Positions 6,484-16,108 of a stretch of 64,000 nucleotides of DNA are shown piece by piece; within the stretch, counting starts at the first letter, position 1; every line of letters begins with the position of its first letter. A program made the position numbers and the translations under genes. The notes under the pieces are model-generated. The model had not been told where the DNA came from. It made no database searches and was given only the letters and a program-made list of their open reading frames with translations. The stretch is from NCBI RefSeq assembly GCF_035918155.1, contig NZ_CP109327.1, forward strand, positions 4,030,001-4,094,000, given 5' to 3'. The DNA comes from Streptomyces sp. NBC_01591. GTDB lineage: Bacteria > Actinomycetota > Actinomycetes > Streptomycetales > Streptomycetaceae.

Positions 6484-9400
6484 TCAGCGACGCGGGCGGC
6501 GTCCCCGGCCCGAGCGGCCCGGGTCCCCGTCGTCGTGCTGGTCGCGGTGATCGCCCAGCAGCTCGTCCGCCAGCGTCGGCAGATCGTCCAGCGGGGTCTC
6601 CTCGGCCCAGTCGGGACGAGGACGGCGGGCGACGCGCTCCTCGCCCTCCCAGTGATCCTGGGCCGGCTGCTGCGAGGCACCCGTGTGCGGATCGCCGATC
6701 TGCGGAAGCTCGCGGGTGCGCTCGTTCTCGCTCTCCGGTACGGAGCCCGCCGGGCGCTCGTCGCGGAACATGCCCCGCGGAATCCGGTCCGCCGGATCCG
6801 CGTCCCGCACCGGAGGAAGGACCGCGGTCTCGTCCGCCGCACCGGGCCGCTCCGACCGGTCCTGGATCTTGGGGATCATCGCCGTCTCGGCGTCGTCGGA
6901 GGACCTGGACGTGCTGTCCGGCGCGGGCACCTGCTGCGTCACGTCGTTCGGGTTGACGATCGGCGTCGGCACGGTGATCTCGTTCTCCGGTACGGACGCC
7001 GCCGCAGCGGCCTCCGCACGGGCCTTCTCCGCCGCGGCGGCGGCCTCGGCCTCCGCACGCCTGCGCGCCTCCTCGGCCCGCAGCAGCGCCTCTTCGGCCT
7101 TGCGCTGCTTCTCCAGCCGCAGCGCCTCGGCCTCCCTGCGCAGCCGCGCCTCCTCCTCGGCCTGCCTGCGCAGCCTGGCCTGCTCGGCCTCACGGGCCGC
7201 TTCCTCGGCCTCTCGCCGGACCCGCTCCTCCTCGGCCACCCGGCGGGCTTCCTCGGCCCGCTGCCGGGCCTCCTCCGCCTGGCGTTCGGCCTCGCGCCGG
7301 CGGGCCTCCTCCAGCTCGCGGGCCTTGCGCTCCTCCTCCTCGGCACGGAGCTTGGCGAGCTGTTCCTGCCGCTCGCGCTCCAGCCGCTCCTCCTCGGCCT
7401 TGCGGGCCGCCTCTTCCTCGGCCTTGCGCCTGGCTTCCTCCTCGGCGGCCTTGCGCGCCTCCTCCTGGGCCTTGATCTCGGCCTCGGAGAGCGGAAGGAG
7501 CTGGTCGAGCCGGTGGCGTACGACCGTGGTGATCGACTCCGGGTCCTGGCCCGCGTCCACCACCAGGTAGCGGGTCGAGTCGGCCGCGGCCAGCGTCAGG
7601 AAGCCGGCCCGCACCCGGGCGTGGAACTCCGGCGGCTCGGACTCCAGCCGGTCGGGGGCCTCGGTGAACCGTTCCCGCGCGGTCTCCGGATCGACGTCCA
7701 GCAGCACCGTCAGGTTGGGTACGAGCCCGCTCGTCGCCCAGCGCGAGATCCGGGCGATCTCGGTCGGGGAGAGGTCGCGGCCCGCGCCCTGGTAGGCCAC
7801 GGACGAGTCGATGTAGCGGTCGGAGATGACGATCGCGCCGCGCTCCAGCGCGGGGCGGACGACCGAGTCGACGTGCTCGGCGCGGTCGGCGGCGTACAGC
7901 AGTGCCTCGGCCCGGTTGGACAGCCCGGCCGAGGACACGTCGAGCAGGATCGAGCGCAGCCGCTTGCCGACCGGCGTCGCGCCCGGCTCGCGGGTGACGA
8001 CGACCTCGTGGCCCTTGGCGCGGATCCACTCGGCGAGCGCCTCGACCTGGGTGGACTTGCCCGCGCCGTCGCCGCCCTCCAGGGCGATGAAGAAGCCGGT
8101 CGCAGCGGGGGCGACGGCCGGGTCGCCGCCGCGCAGCGCCTCACGCAGATCGCGGCGCAGAGGTACCCCGGAGCGGTCGTCCGTCTTGGCGAGGACGATC
8201 ACGGCGACCGGCAGCAGCAGGGCGCCGATCAGCATCAGGGCGAAGGCCGCTCCACCGTGCTCGAAGACGAAGTCGCCCGAGACCAGCCGGTGGGTGCCGA
8301 TCGCGGCGGCCAGCAGCGGGCCCGCGAGCGCGCCGATCGCGATGAGGACCCGTACGACGGCCTGGAGGTGCTCGGTGGTCCTGGCGCGGCGGAACTCCTC
8401 GGTCTCCTGGTCGACCAGGACATGACCGGTGTGGGCGGCGACGCCCGCGGCGTAACCGGCGAGCACCGCGATCATCAGCACGGTCGCCGTGTCCGGCACG
8501 AGGCCCATGGCGAGCAGCGCGATGCCGGTGACGGCGGTGGCGAGTGCGAGCAGCCGGCGCCGCGACAGGGTGGGCAGCACCTTCCCCGCGGTCCGGATGC
8601 CGACCCCCGTGGCGCCGGTCAGGGCGAGGATCAGCAGCGCGAAGGTGACGGGTCCGCCGCCCAGGTCGGCGGCGTGCAGCACCGAGACGGCGGCGGCCGC
8701 GGCGATGGCCCCGGCGACCGCGGCCGATGCGCCGACGACCAGCGGGACGGCTCCGGTGCGGCCCTTGTCGGGTCCGCTGCCGGTCGACGGCCGCCGCAGG
8801 CCCTCCAGCGGCGAGCGCGGGCGGGGGGTCTGCGTACCGGGCAGTTCCAGGAAGTACAGGGTGGAGATCGACGCCGAGAAGAGCCCGGCCGCCACGTACG
8901 AGCCGAGGGCCGCCTGGTGGATCGAGAACCACTCCAGGCCGGAGCCCAGCAGGTTGCCGACGAGGGTGGCGATCAGCAGCACGGCCGCCGCCGCCGGGAT
9001 CGCGGCGAAGTCGGTACGGATGGAGAGCCGGCGCAGGGCGTCGAGGTGGTCGGGCAGCGGGCGCACCGCGGCCCCCTCGGGGGGCGGGGCGGGCAGCAGC
9101 GCGGGGGCGGCGCCGTCCTTGGCGACCGTCCACAGGCGTTCGGCCGCGCCGACGACGAAGACGGTGATGAGGATCATCATGAGTGCCTTGTCGGGCATCC
9201 AGTCGATCCACAGCGGCGCGACGACCAGCAGCGCGAGCCGCAGCCCGTCCGCCCCGATCATCAGCCACCGCCGGTCCAGCGGTCCTCCGGGCGCGGTGAG
9301 CGTCGTCAGCGGCCCGAGGAGTACGGCTCCGAAGAGCAGGGTGGCAAGGATCCGGGCACCGAACACCGCGGCCACGGCAAAGGCCGCGCCTCGGTACCCG

Positions 9401-9615
9401 GCTCCGAATGAGCCCTCAAGGACCGCCGCTTGCAGCGACATCAGCACCAGCACGAGAAGGGCGAGGGCATCGCCGGTACTGCCGACGAGCTGCGCGCTCC
9501 ACAACCGCTTCAGCGGGGGAACACGCAACAGGGCTCGTACGGCGCGCTCGCGTGAGTCTGCGGCAAGTGTGTCGGAGGTGGGGCTCACGACCGTTGGCTG
9601 CTCGGCTCGCGTCAT
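6484..9615 (-). CDS. tmk: Fused MFS-like membrane protein / dTMP kinase with long coiled coil
   Basis: This encodes 1043 residues in three parts. Residues 1 to about 490 hold roughly ten or more hydrophobic helices like an MFS transporter. About 505-700 is thymidylate kinase, with FIALEGGDGAGKSTQ (P-loop), a DR(Y) box in ISDRYIDSSVAYQGAGRD, and LLDVDPETARERF. About 700-880 is a highly charged Glu/Arg/Ala coiled coil, then an acidic, disordered tail. dTMP kinase makes dTDP for DNA synthesis and is essential, so the fusion tethers a cytosolic enzyme to the membrane. A TAGGCT hexamer (9622-9627) lies 6 nt before the ATG with no Shine-Dalgarno. Ordinary dTMP kinases are about 210 residues. The same fusion is known in Streptomyces; what the membrane part transports, if anything, is not known. 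Confidence 0.93.
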   Translation of the reverse strand: MTRAEQPTVVSPTSDTLAADSRERAVRALLRVPPLKRLWSAQLVGSTGDALALLVLVLMSLQAAVLEGSFGAGYRGAAFAVAAVFGARILATLLFGAVLLGPLTTLTAPGGPLDRRWLMIGADGLRLALLVVAPLWIDWMPDKALMMILITVFVVGAAERLWTVAKDGAAPALLPAPPPEGAAVRPLPDHLDALRRLSIRTDFAAIPAAAAVLLIATLVGNLLGSGLEWFSIHQAALGSYVAAGLFSASISTLYFLELPGTQTPRPRSPLEGLRRPSTGSGPDKGRTGAVPLVVGASAAVAGAIAAAAAVSVLHAADLGGGPVTFALLILALTGATGVGIRTAGKVLPTLSRRRLLALATAVTGIALLAMGLVPDTATVLMIAVLAGYAAGVAAHTGHVLVDQETEEFRRARTTEHLQAVVRVLIAIGALAGPLLAAAIGTHRLVSGDFVFEHGGAAFALMLIGALLLPVAVIVLAKTDDRSGVPLRRDLREALRGGDPAVAPAATGFFIALEGGDGAGKSTQVEALAEWIRAKGHEVVVTREPGATPVGKRLRSILLDVSSAGLSNRAEALLYAADRAEHVDSVVRPALERGAIVISDRYIDSSVAYQGAGRDLSPTEIARISRWATSGLVPNLTVLLDVDPETARERFTEAPDRLESEPPEFHARVRAGFLTLAAADSTRYLVVDAGQDPESITTVVRHRLDQLLPLSEAEIKAQEEARKAAEEEARRKAEEEAARKAEEERLERERQEQLAKLRAEEEERKARELEEARRREAERQAEEARQRAEEARRVAEEERVRREAEEAAREAEQARLRRQAEEEARLRREAEALRLEKQRKAEEALLRAEEARRRAEAEAAAAAEKARAEAAAAASVPENEITVPTPIVNPNDVTQQVPAPDSTSRSSDDAETAMIPKIQDRSERPGAADETAVLPPVRDADPADRIPRGMFRDERPAGSVPESENERTRELPQIGDPHTGASQQPAQDHWEGEERVARRPRPDWAEETPLDDLPTLADELLGDHRDQHDDGDPGRSGRGRRPRR

Positions 9616-9780
9616 CCGCCCAGCCTATCCGGAGCGGTGGGGTCCCCGGAGGCCCCGCCCGAACATACGGGCGCCCGATCACACCCTCCCCGGCCCACCA
9701 GGCACTCCCAGCCCGATATCCGGCGCTTCCGCTTCCGCCCGACGCCCCGCCCTTTCCAGCCCCTCCCGCACTTCCAGCCC

Positions 9781-9850
9781 CTCCGGCGTTTGAGGAGCGG
9801 GGGTCCGGGGGCAGAGCCCCCGGTTACGGGAAGGGGCGGGCAGGGGAACA
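9781..9850. repeat. Streptomyces-type interspersed GC-rich repeat with hairpin
   Basis: The stretch reads as the GCGTTTGAGGA...GGGGTCCGGGGGC...GCCCCCGG type element that I recall recurring between Streptomyces genes. An internal stem (9805-9812 with 9816-9823) has a 3-nt loop. It sits in the 383-nt tmk-topA gap, which has no gene. Confidence 0.5.
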
Positions 9851-9933
9851 GCCCCGCCGCACCGGTCCACCTCACCGGCACTCCCGCCCCGAGACCCGGC
9901 ACGCCCCGCCCCACCCCACCGGACCCCACACAA

Positions 9934-9972
9934 ACGCCGGAGGGGGCTGGAACACCCAGCCCCCTCCGGCGT
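9934..9972 (-). terminator. topA terminator hairpin
   Basis: A perfect 17-bp stem (9934-9950 with 9956-9972) has a 5-nt loop and starts 26 nt beyond the topA stop. No long T run follows, as is usual in Streptomyces. Confidence 0.8.
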
Positions 9973-9998
9973 ACGCCACGCGACGCGTCCCGCTCAGG

Positions 9999-12872
9999 TC
10001 AGTCCTCCACGGACGCCGCAGTCGCCTTCTTCGTCGCAGCCACCTTCTTGGCGGTCGTCTTCTTCGCAGCCGTCGTCTTCGCGGCCGTCGTCTTCTTCGC
10101 CGCGGTCTTCTTGGCCGCCGTGGTCTTCTTGGCGGCGGTCTTCTTCGCGGTCGCCGCGGTCTTCTTGGCCGGGGCCTTCTTCGCCGTCTTCTTCTTGGCG
10201 GGCCCCTTGGCCCGCTTCTCGGCGAGCAGCTCGAAGCCGCGCTCCGGCGTGATGTCCTCGACGCTGTCGCCGGTCCGCAGGGTCGCGTTGGTCTCGCCGT
10301 CGGTGACGTACGCGCCGAAGCGGCCGTCCTTGACCACGACCGGAGCCCCGCTCACCGGGTCCGTGCCCAGTTCCTTCAGCGGCGGCTTGGCGGCGGCCCG
10401 GCCGCGCTGCTTGGGCTGGGCGTAGATCGCGAGGGCCTCTTCGAGCGTGATGTCGAAGAGCTGGTCCTCGGAGGTGAGCGAACGCGAGTCCGTGCCCTTC
10501 TTCAGGTACGGGCCGTAGCGGCCGTTCTGCGCGGTGATCTCGACGCCCTCGGCGTCCTCACCGACGACACGCGGCAGTGACATCAGCTTGAGCGCGTCGG
10601 CCAGCGTCACCGTGTCCAGGGCCATGGACTTGAAGAGCGAGGCGGTCCGCGGCTTCACCGCGTTCTTGCCGGTCTTCGGGGTGCCCTCGGGCAGCACCTC
10701 GGTGACGTACGGGCCGTAGCGCCCGTCCTTGGCGATGATCTGGTGCCCGGTGACCGGGTCCGCGCCGAGCTCGAAGTCGCCGCTCGGCTTGGCCAGCAGC
10801 TCCTCCGCATACTCCACGGACAGCTCGTCGGGCGCCAGGTCCTCCGGCACGTCCGCGCGCTGGTGGCCCTCGGCGTCCTTCTCACCGCGCTCGATGTAGG
10901 GCCCGTAGCGGCCGACCCGGAGCTTGATGTCGTTGCCGACGGGGAAGGAGGAGATCTCCCGCGCGTCGATCGCACCGAGGTCGGTGACGAGCTCCTTCAG
11001 ACCGCCGAGGTGGTCGCCGTCGCCGTTGCCCGCGTCGGAGGCCGCACCCGCACCGGCCGTGTCGTCGGCGCCCGCGCCGAAGTAGAAGCGCTTGAGCCAC
11101 GGCACGGCCTGGGCCTCACCGCGCGCGATGCGGTCGAGGTCGTCCTCCATCTTCGCGGTGAAGTCGTAGTCGACGAGCCGGCCGAAGTGCTTCTCCAGCA
11201 GGTTGACCACGGCGAAGGAGAGGAACGACGGGACGAGCGCCGTGCCCTTCTTGAAGACGTATCCGCGGTCCAGGATCGTGCCGATGATCGACGCGTACGT
11301 CGACGGGCGGCCGATCTCGCGCTCTTCGAGCTCCTTGACCAGCGAGGCCTCGGTGTAGCGGGCCGGCGGCTTGGTGGCGTGGCCGTCGACCGAGATCTCC
11401 TCGGCGGACAGCGCGTCGCCCTCGGCGACCTGCGGGAGACGCCGCTCGCGGTCGTCGAGCTCGGCGTTCGGGTCGTCGGCGCCCTCGACGTACGCCTTCA
11501 TGAAGCCGTGGAAGGTGATCGTCTTGCCGGACGCGGAGAATTCGGCGTCCCGGCCGTCGCTCGCCCGCCCGCCGATCTTGACGGTGACGGAGTTGCCGAC
11601 CGCGTCCTTCATCTGGGAGGCGACGGTCCGCTTCCAGATCAGCTCGTAGAGCCGGAACTGGTCGCCGCTCAGGCCGGTCGCCGCGGGGGTGCGGAAGCGG
11701 TCGCCGGAGGGGCGGATCGCCTCGTGCGCCTCCTGCGCATTCTTGACCTTCCCGGCGTACGTGCGCGGCTTGTCCGGCAGGTAGTCGGCGCCGTAGAGCT
11801 GGGTGACCTGCGCCCGGGCAGCGGTGACCGCGGTGTCCGAGAGGGTCGTGGAGTCGGTACGCATATAGGTGATGAAGCCGTTCTCGTACAGCTTCTGCGC
11901 GACCTGCATGGTGGCCTTGGCCCCGAAGCCCAGCTTGCGGCTCGCCTCCTGCTGGAGGGTCGTCGTACGGAACGGGGCGTACGGGGAGCGGCGGTACGGC
12001 TTCGACTCGACGGACCGTACGGCGAACGTGGCGTCGGCGAGCGCGGCGGCCAGGGCCCGGGCGTTCGTCTCGTCCAGGTGCAGCACCTGGACGGAGCCGG
12101 ACTTCAGCTGCCCGTCCGGACCGAAGTCGCGGCCCTGGGCGATGCGGCGGCCGTCGACGGCGCTGAGTCGGGCGGCGAGAGTCGACGGGTCGGAGGCGTC
12201 ACCGGTGCGGCCGGTGGCAAAGGTGCCGTTGAGGTCCCAGTACTCGGCGGAACGGAAGGCGATGCGCTCGCGCTCCCGCTCGACGACGAGACGGGTCGCC
12301 ACGGACTGGACACGGCCGGCCGACAGGCGCGGCATGACCTTCTTCCACAGGACCGGCGAGACCTCGTAGCCGTAGAGGCGGTCGAGGATACGGCGGGTCT
12401 CCTGGGCATCGACCATGCGCTGGTTGAGCTCGCGCGGGTTGGCGACGGCGGCCCGGATCGCGTCCTTGGTGATCTCGTGGAACACCATCCGGTGGACCGG
12501 GACCTTGGGCTTCAGGACTTCCTGCAGGTGCCACGCGATGGCTTCGCCCTCGCGGTCCTCATCGGTGGCGAGGAAGAGTTCGTCGGACTCGGCGAGGAGC
12601 TGCTTGAGCTTCCTGACCTGGGCCTTCTTGTCCGCGTTGACGACATAGACGGGCTGGAAGTCATGCTCGACGTCGACGCCGAGCCGACGGACCTCGCCGG
12701 TGTACTCGTCCGGAACCTCTGCGGCGCCGTTCGGCAGGTCGCGGATGTGCCCGACGCTCGCCTCGACGACGTATCCGGGGCCGAGGTAGCCCTTGATCGT
12801 CTTCGCCTTGGCAGGCGACTCGACGATGACGAGTCGGCGGCCGCCCTGTGCGGTCTCGCTGGTCGGGGACAA
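9999..12872 (-). CDS. topA: DNA topoisomerase I
   Basis: This encodes 957 residues if translation starts at TTG 12870-12872, giving MSPTSETAQGGRRLVIVESP, which matches Streptomyces TopA; an upstream ATG extension looks non-coding. The TOPRIM domain carries the acidic VESPAKAKTIKGYLG start and the EDREGEAIAWHL acidic triad. The active tyrosine is in GFITYMRTDSTTL. Several C-terminal repeats (GRYGPY motifs) replace the zinc fingers of E. coli TopA. The last 60 or so residues are Lys/Ala/Thr repeats (AKKTAAKKTTA), a streptomycete trait that aids processivity on DNA. It relaxes negative supercoils and is essential in Streptomyces. TopA usually responds to supercoiling; a perfect TTGACA at 12976-12981 could be the -35 of one promoter, with a weaker CACACT -10. 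Confidence 0.97.
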   Translation of the reverse strand: MSPTSETAQGGRRLVIVESPAKAKTIKGYLGPGYVVEASVGHIRDLPNGAAEVPDEYTGEVRRLGVDVEHDFQPVYVVNADKKAQVRKLKQLLAESDELFLATDEDREGEAIAWHLQEVLKPKVPVHRMVFHEITKDAIRAAVANPRELNQRMVDAQETRRILDRLYGYEVSPVLWKKVMPRLSAGRVQSVATRLVVERERERIAFRSAEYWDLNGTFATGRTGDASDPSTLAARLSAVDGRRIAQGRDFGPDGQLKSGSVQVLHLDETNARALAAALADATFAVRSVESKPYRRSPYAPFRTTTLQQEASRKLGFGAKATMQVAQKLYENGFITYMRTDSTTLSDTAVTAARAQVTQLYGADYLPDKPRTYAGKVKNAQEAHEAIRPSGDRFRTPAATGLSGDQFRLYELIWKRTVASQMKDAVGNSVTVKIGGRASDGRDAEFSASGKTITFHGFMKAYVEGADDPNAELDDRERRLPQVAEGDALSAEEISVDGHATKPPARYTEASLVKELEEREIGRPSTYASIIGTILDRGYVFKKGTALVPSFLSFAVVNLLEKHFGRLVDYDFTAKMEDDLDRIARGEAQAVPWLKRFYFGAGADDTAGAGAASDAGNGDGDHLGGLKELVTDLGAIDAREISSFPVGNDIKLRVGRYGPYIERGEKDAEGHQRADVPEDLAPDELSVEYAEELLAKPSGDFELGADPVTGHQIIAKDGRYGPYVTEVLPEGTPKTGKNAVKPRTASLFKSMALDTVTLADALKLMSLPRVVGEDAEGVEITAQNGRYGPYLKKGTDSRSLTSEDQLFDITLEEALAIYAQPKQRGRAAAKPPLKELGTDPVSGAPVVVKDGRFGAYVTDGETNATLRTGDSVEDITPERGFELLAEKRAKGPAKKKTAKKAPAKKTAATAKKTAAKKTTAAKKTAAKKTTAAKTTAAKKTTAKKVAATKKATAASVED

Positions 12873-13227
12873 CTTCGCTCTTCTCTCCGGTCGACGCTCG
12901 GTGGGCATCCGGGCAGCGCTATGACGCTGCCGACGGTGCTGTCGCTGCGGAGTGTGACGGTACAACCCGCCCCCGTGTCAAACGGCAAAAGCCCGCAACG
13001 GCCACTCGAACGGTAACCCGACTTCCGCCATTCCTGCCGCCCGGACCGCCCGGTCCGCCGTGTACGCGGTCGCTGCCTGCGGGTTTCCGGGTGATGTGGC
13101 GGCGCTGCGGGCGTCGGCGGTGGGCTGCGTACGGTCCGGGCGTGTTCCCCGCCACTGCCTGCCGTGCCCCGCGGGTTCCCGGCCGGGCCGGTGGGCTGCG
13201 GATCAGATGCGGCCGGTGGGCTGTGGA

Positions 13228-13425
13228 TCAGATGCGGGTGAAGCACCACACGCCGAGGACGAGAAAAAGTACGCCGAACACAGTGGCGAGAGCGGCGGAG
13301 GCGACGGGGCTCACACCGTGCGCCACCGGCGCACGGTGCAGCACGCGCGCCCCCGTCCACAGCAGCAGCGCAGTGCCGAACAGCGCGAATGCCGCTCCGG
13401 CGAAGACCGCAGGTCCGCTCTCCAT
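13228..13425 (-). CDS. Small conserved membrane protein
   Basis: This encodes 65 residues, starting MESGPAVFAGAAFALFG and ending VFGVLFLVLGVWCFTRI. There are two clear transmembrane helices joined by a short loop (GARVLHRAPVAHGVSPV). It lies between topA and the methyltransferase gene on the same strand. I do not recognise a function. The 355-nt stretch between it and topA holds only the presumed topA promoter. Confidence 0.7.
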   Translation of the reverse strand: MESGPAVFAGAAFALFGTALLLWTGARVLHRAPVAHGVSPVASAALATVFGVLFLVLGVWCFTRI

Positions 13426-13807
13426 GCCCGTACGCCTCCCTGTCCCTGCCCGGCCGGGGCGTGTGCCGTCCGGCCAGGGGGAGGCTGCCACCCCCGGGCG
13501 TCGCCGATGCGAACCCCGGGTGAATGGCCGGATTCGCCCGCCTCCGCCTCCGCCTAACGAACGCGGGACGGACACCGCGGGCGGGGACCGGACCACGGTC
13601 CGGCCGGCGAGCCGTCCCGAGCACCGCCGGGAGTGCCACCCGGAGCCCCATCCGGAATCCGCCCCCTCCGCGACGCGCCCGCGGCTGCGAGCCCGAAGCC
13701 GCTGCTCGCGAGGCCCTTCCGTACGTACGGCAGTACGCGCCCGAACGGGAACGGAGCCCGGGAAGACCGGCAGCACCACCGGACCTGCCGGGCCGGGTCG
13801 GTGCCGA
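13426..13807. other. Gene-free GC-rich spacer
   Basis: This 382-nt stretch separates the small membrane protein from the methyltransferase stop. All open frames lack recognisable domains or ribosome sites, and I see no gene in it. Confidence 0.5.
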
Positions 13808-15322
13808 TCAGCTCGCCGAAGGAACCGGCTCCAGGAAGCCCTCCTCGACCAGCAGCCGGATCGCCTGCGGGGTCCGGTCACGCAGCAGTACCGGGTCCTC
13901 GTTCATCAACTGGGCGATCGCGTCCAGGATCCGGCCGGCGGGCAGCGTCCCGTCGCACACGCCTGCGAAGCCGGCACCGACGGCGTCGACCTTCGTCGCA
14001 CGCCGCATGCCCCGGTTCTGACGGAGCACCACATGTTCCGGGTCCTCCGCGCCCGGCAGGCCGACCTGCTCCTGCACGACCTCGGCGGCCAGGGTGAAGT
14101 GCCCGGCCAGGAGCGCCGCGTCGTCCTGCTCGCGGAGGTAGTCCTGACGGGCGAAGTGGGCCTCGACGGCCGGTCCGAGCGGCTGCTCCACCGCGTGCGG
14201 CCACTCCTCGATGACAACGGACGGATTGCCGGCGGCGGCTGCGGCGGACTTGCGCAGGGTGATCCAGCCGAAGCCGACGCCCTTGGTCTTGCGGGCCTCG
14301 AACTCGTCCAGCCAGGCGTCGTACCGCGCGGCGTACTCGGCGGGGTCCGTACGGTGATCGCCGCTGTCGCGCAGCCACAGCTCCGCGTACTGCGTGACGT
14401 CCTGGACCTCGCGCTGCACGATCCAGGCGTCGCAGCCGTACGGAACCCAGGAACTCAACCGGTTCTGCCACTCCTCGCCCTCGACGTGCTGCCAGTTGGC
14501 GAGGAAGTGGGCGTATCCGCCCTCGTTCAGCCGGTCGCCCGTCTGCTGCACCAGGGTCCGGCACAGGTCGTCACCGCCCATGCCGCCGTCGCGGTAGGTG
14601 AGGCGGGCGCCGGGCGAGATGACGAACGGGGGGTTGGAGACGATCAGGTCGTACGTCTCGGTGCCGACCGGTTCGTACAGAGAGCCCTGGCGCAGCTCGG
14701 CCGGGGCGACTCCGGACAGCGCGAGCGTCAGCCGGGTGAAGTCCAGCGCACGCGGGTTGAGGTCGGTGGCCGTGACCCGGGTGGCGTGCTGCGAGGCGTG
14801 CAACGCCTGGATGCCCGAACCCGTACCGACGTCGAGCGCGGAGGCGACAGGCGTACGGACGGTGATTCCGGCGAGCGTGGTGGACGCCCCGCCGACGCCG
14901 AGGACCACGCCCTCCTCGCGCGAACCGACGCCGCCCGCACCGCCGACGGCGCAGCCCAGGTCGGACACGATGTACCAGTCCTGCCCCTCGGGCCCGCTGT
15001 ACGGCCGTACGTCGACCGTGGCCCGCACCTCGTCGCCTACGTGTGTCACCCAGCCGTCCTCGACGCACTCGGCCAGCGGGAGCGCGGCACGGGCCCGCTC
15101 GTACGGCACGGGGCGCTGGAGCAGGAAGAGCCGCACCAGCGTGTCGAGCGGGGAATCGCCCCGGGTGGCACGCAGCGCCGGGACCGTCTCGCTCCGGGCG
15201 AGTGCGGCGTAGGCGGGCGCACCGAGCAGGTCGAGGAGCCCGTCGGCGGTGAAGGCGGCGGCAAGCAGGGCTTCGCGGAGCCGGGGCGAACGGTCGGGCA
15301 CGGGGAGACTGGTCGTACTCAC
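13808..15322 (-). CDS. Class I SAM-dependent methyltransferase (HemK/PrmC-like)
   Basis: This encodes 504 residues. After an N-terminal winged-helix-like region (about 1-110) comes a Rossmann methyltransferase with the SAM-binding ALDVGTGSGIQAL (162-174), the acidic ATDLNP, and the catalytic NPPF (230-233). NPPF methyltransferases modify amide or exocyclic amino groups in proteins, RNA or DNA. Length and layout match the actinobacterial DUF7059/DUF7782 methylases rather than PrmC itself (about 280 residues), so the substrate is uncertain. GTG start; CACAAT (15329-15334) lies 6 nt upstream with no Shine-Dalgarno, suggesting a leaderless transcript. Confidence 0.85.
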   Translation of the reverse strand: MSTTSLPVPDRSPRLREALLAAAFTADGLLDLLGAPAYAALARSETVPALRATRGDSPLDTLVRLFLLQRPVPYERARAALPLAECVEDGWVTHVGDEVRATVDVRPYSGPEGQDWYIVSDLGCAVGGAGGVGSREEGVVLGVGGASTTLAGITVRTPVASALDVGTGSGIQALHASQHATRVTATDLNPRALDFTRLTLALSGVAPAELRQGSLYEPVGTETYDLIVSNPPFVISPGARLTYRDGGMGGDDLCRTLVQQTGDRLNEGGYAHFLANWQHVEGEEWQNRLSSWVPYGCDAWIVQREVQDVTQYAELWLRDSGDHRTDPAEYAARYDAWLDEFEARKTKGVGFGWITLRKSAAAAAGNPSVVIEEWPHAVEQPLGPAVEAHFARQDYLREQDDAALLAGHFTLAAEVVQEQVGLPGAEDPEHVVLRQNRGMRRATKVDAVGAGFAGVCDGTLPAGRILDAIAQLMNEDPVLLRDRTPQAIRLLVEEGFLEPVPSAS

Positions 15323-15484
15323 CCACCCATTGTGGCCGCTCCCACTGACAACGGCAGCGGCCCGGCGCCCATCGGGGGCAGCCGGGCCGTCCGTGCGACC
15401 TGTCGCCGGCGCGGCAGGCCATCGGCGCCACCGGTCCTGCAGCCAGACCGGCCGCGCGTCACAACAACCGCTGCTGCCGCCCGA

Positions 15485-16108
15485 TCACGACTTTTTGCTG
15501 GGCGAGGCGGACGGCGCCGTGGACGCGGACGGCGACGTGGCGGCCTTCGGCGGCACCGAGGCCGTCGGCTTCTGGCAGCCCTTCTGCTTCGCCATCGCGG
15601 TGCCGACCTCGCCGGACTGAAGCTTCTTCAACGCCTCGTCACCACTGGTGCTGATCTTGTTCAGCTCGTCCGCGATGCCCTTGAGTCCATCGGCGAACTT
15701 CGCCTGGTCCTTCGTTTCGAGGGCATCGACCTTCTTCTGCAGGTTCGCGTACGCCGCGGAGGACGCTTCGAGCTCCTTCACGGCCTCCTTCTGCGTGGTC
15801 TCACCGCCGTCGACCGGCGGCGGGCCCGCGGAGTCGACTGCCGCGCCCAGTGCCTTGTACGCCTGCGAGATCTGCTGGAAGGCGGCCGAGTCGGTCTTCT
15901 GGACGTCGGCGGGCTTGCTGTTGTCCGCGGTCTGCTGCTGGATGGCGGCGTTGGCGTTCGCGATCTTCTGGAGCTGGGGCTGGACCTGGTCGCAGACCTT
16001 CTTGGCCCAGTCGTTCACCTCGTCGCTGTTGTCGTCGCTGCTGCAGCCCGACAGCGTAAGTACCAGTACCGCACCGCCGGACAGCGCGGCCGCAAGCTTC
16101 TTGTTCAC
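15485..16108 (-). CDS. Small secreted lipoprotein
   Basis: This encodes 207 residues from GTG 16106-16108, chosen over an upstream ATG because GAAGGGA precedes it with good spacing. The signal peptide VNKKLAAALSGGAVLVLTLSGC has a lipobox LSGC. The mature part is mostly alpha-helical, with repeated Lys/Glu/Ala heptad-like stretches (KELEASSAAYANLQKKVDAL). One Cys pair (CDQV and KGCQK) is conserved-looking, and the tail is Ser/Pro/Ala-rich. It resembles the Streptomyces small secreted proteins encoded between topA and hppA. No enzymatic motif is visible; a structural cell-surface role is possible. Confidence 0.8.
   Translation of the reverse strand: MNKKLAAALSGGAVLVLTLSGCSSDDNSDEVNDWAKKVCDQVQPQLQKIANANAAIQQQTADNSKPADVQKTDSAAFQQISQAYKALGAAVDSAGPPPVDGGETTQKEAVKELEASSAAYANLQKKVDALETKDQAKFADGLKGIADELNKISTSGDEALKKLQSGEVGTAMAKQKGCQKPTASVPPKAATSPSASTAPSASPSKKS

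Noticed and set aside
10020..10200. Repeat at the end of topA as a CRISPR or satellite array
   Set aside because: The repeats are coding Lys/Ala/Thr units of irregular length within the topoisomerase tail.
12873..12965. N-terminal extension of topoisomerase I to an ATG at 12965
   Set aside because: The extension lacks similarity to TopA, and the TTG at 12872 gives the usual MSPTSETAQGG start.
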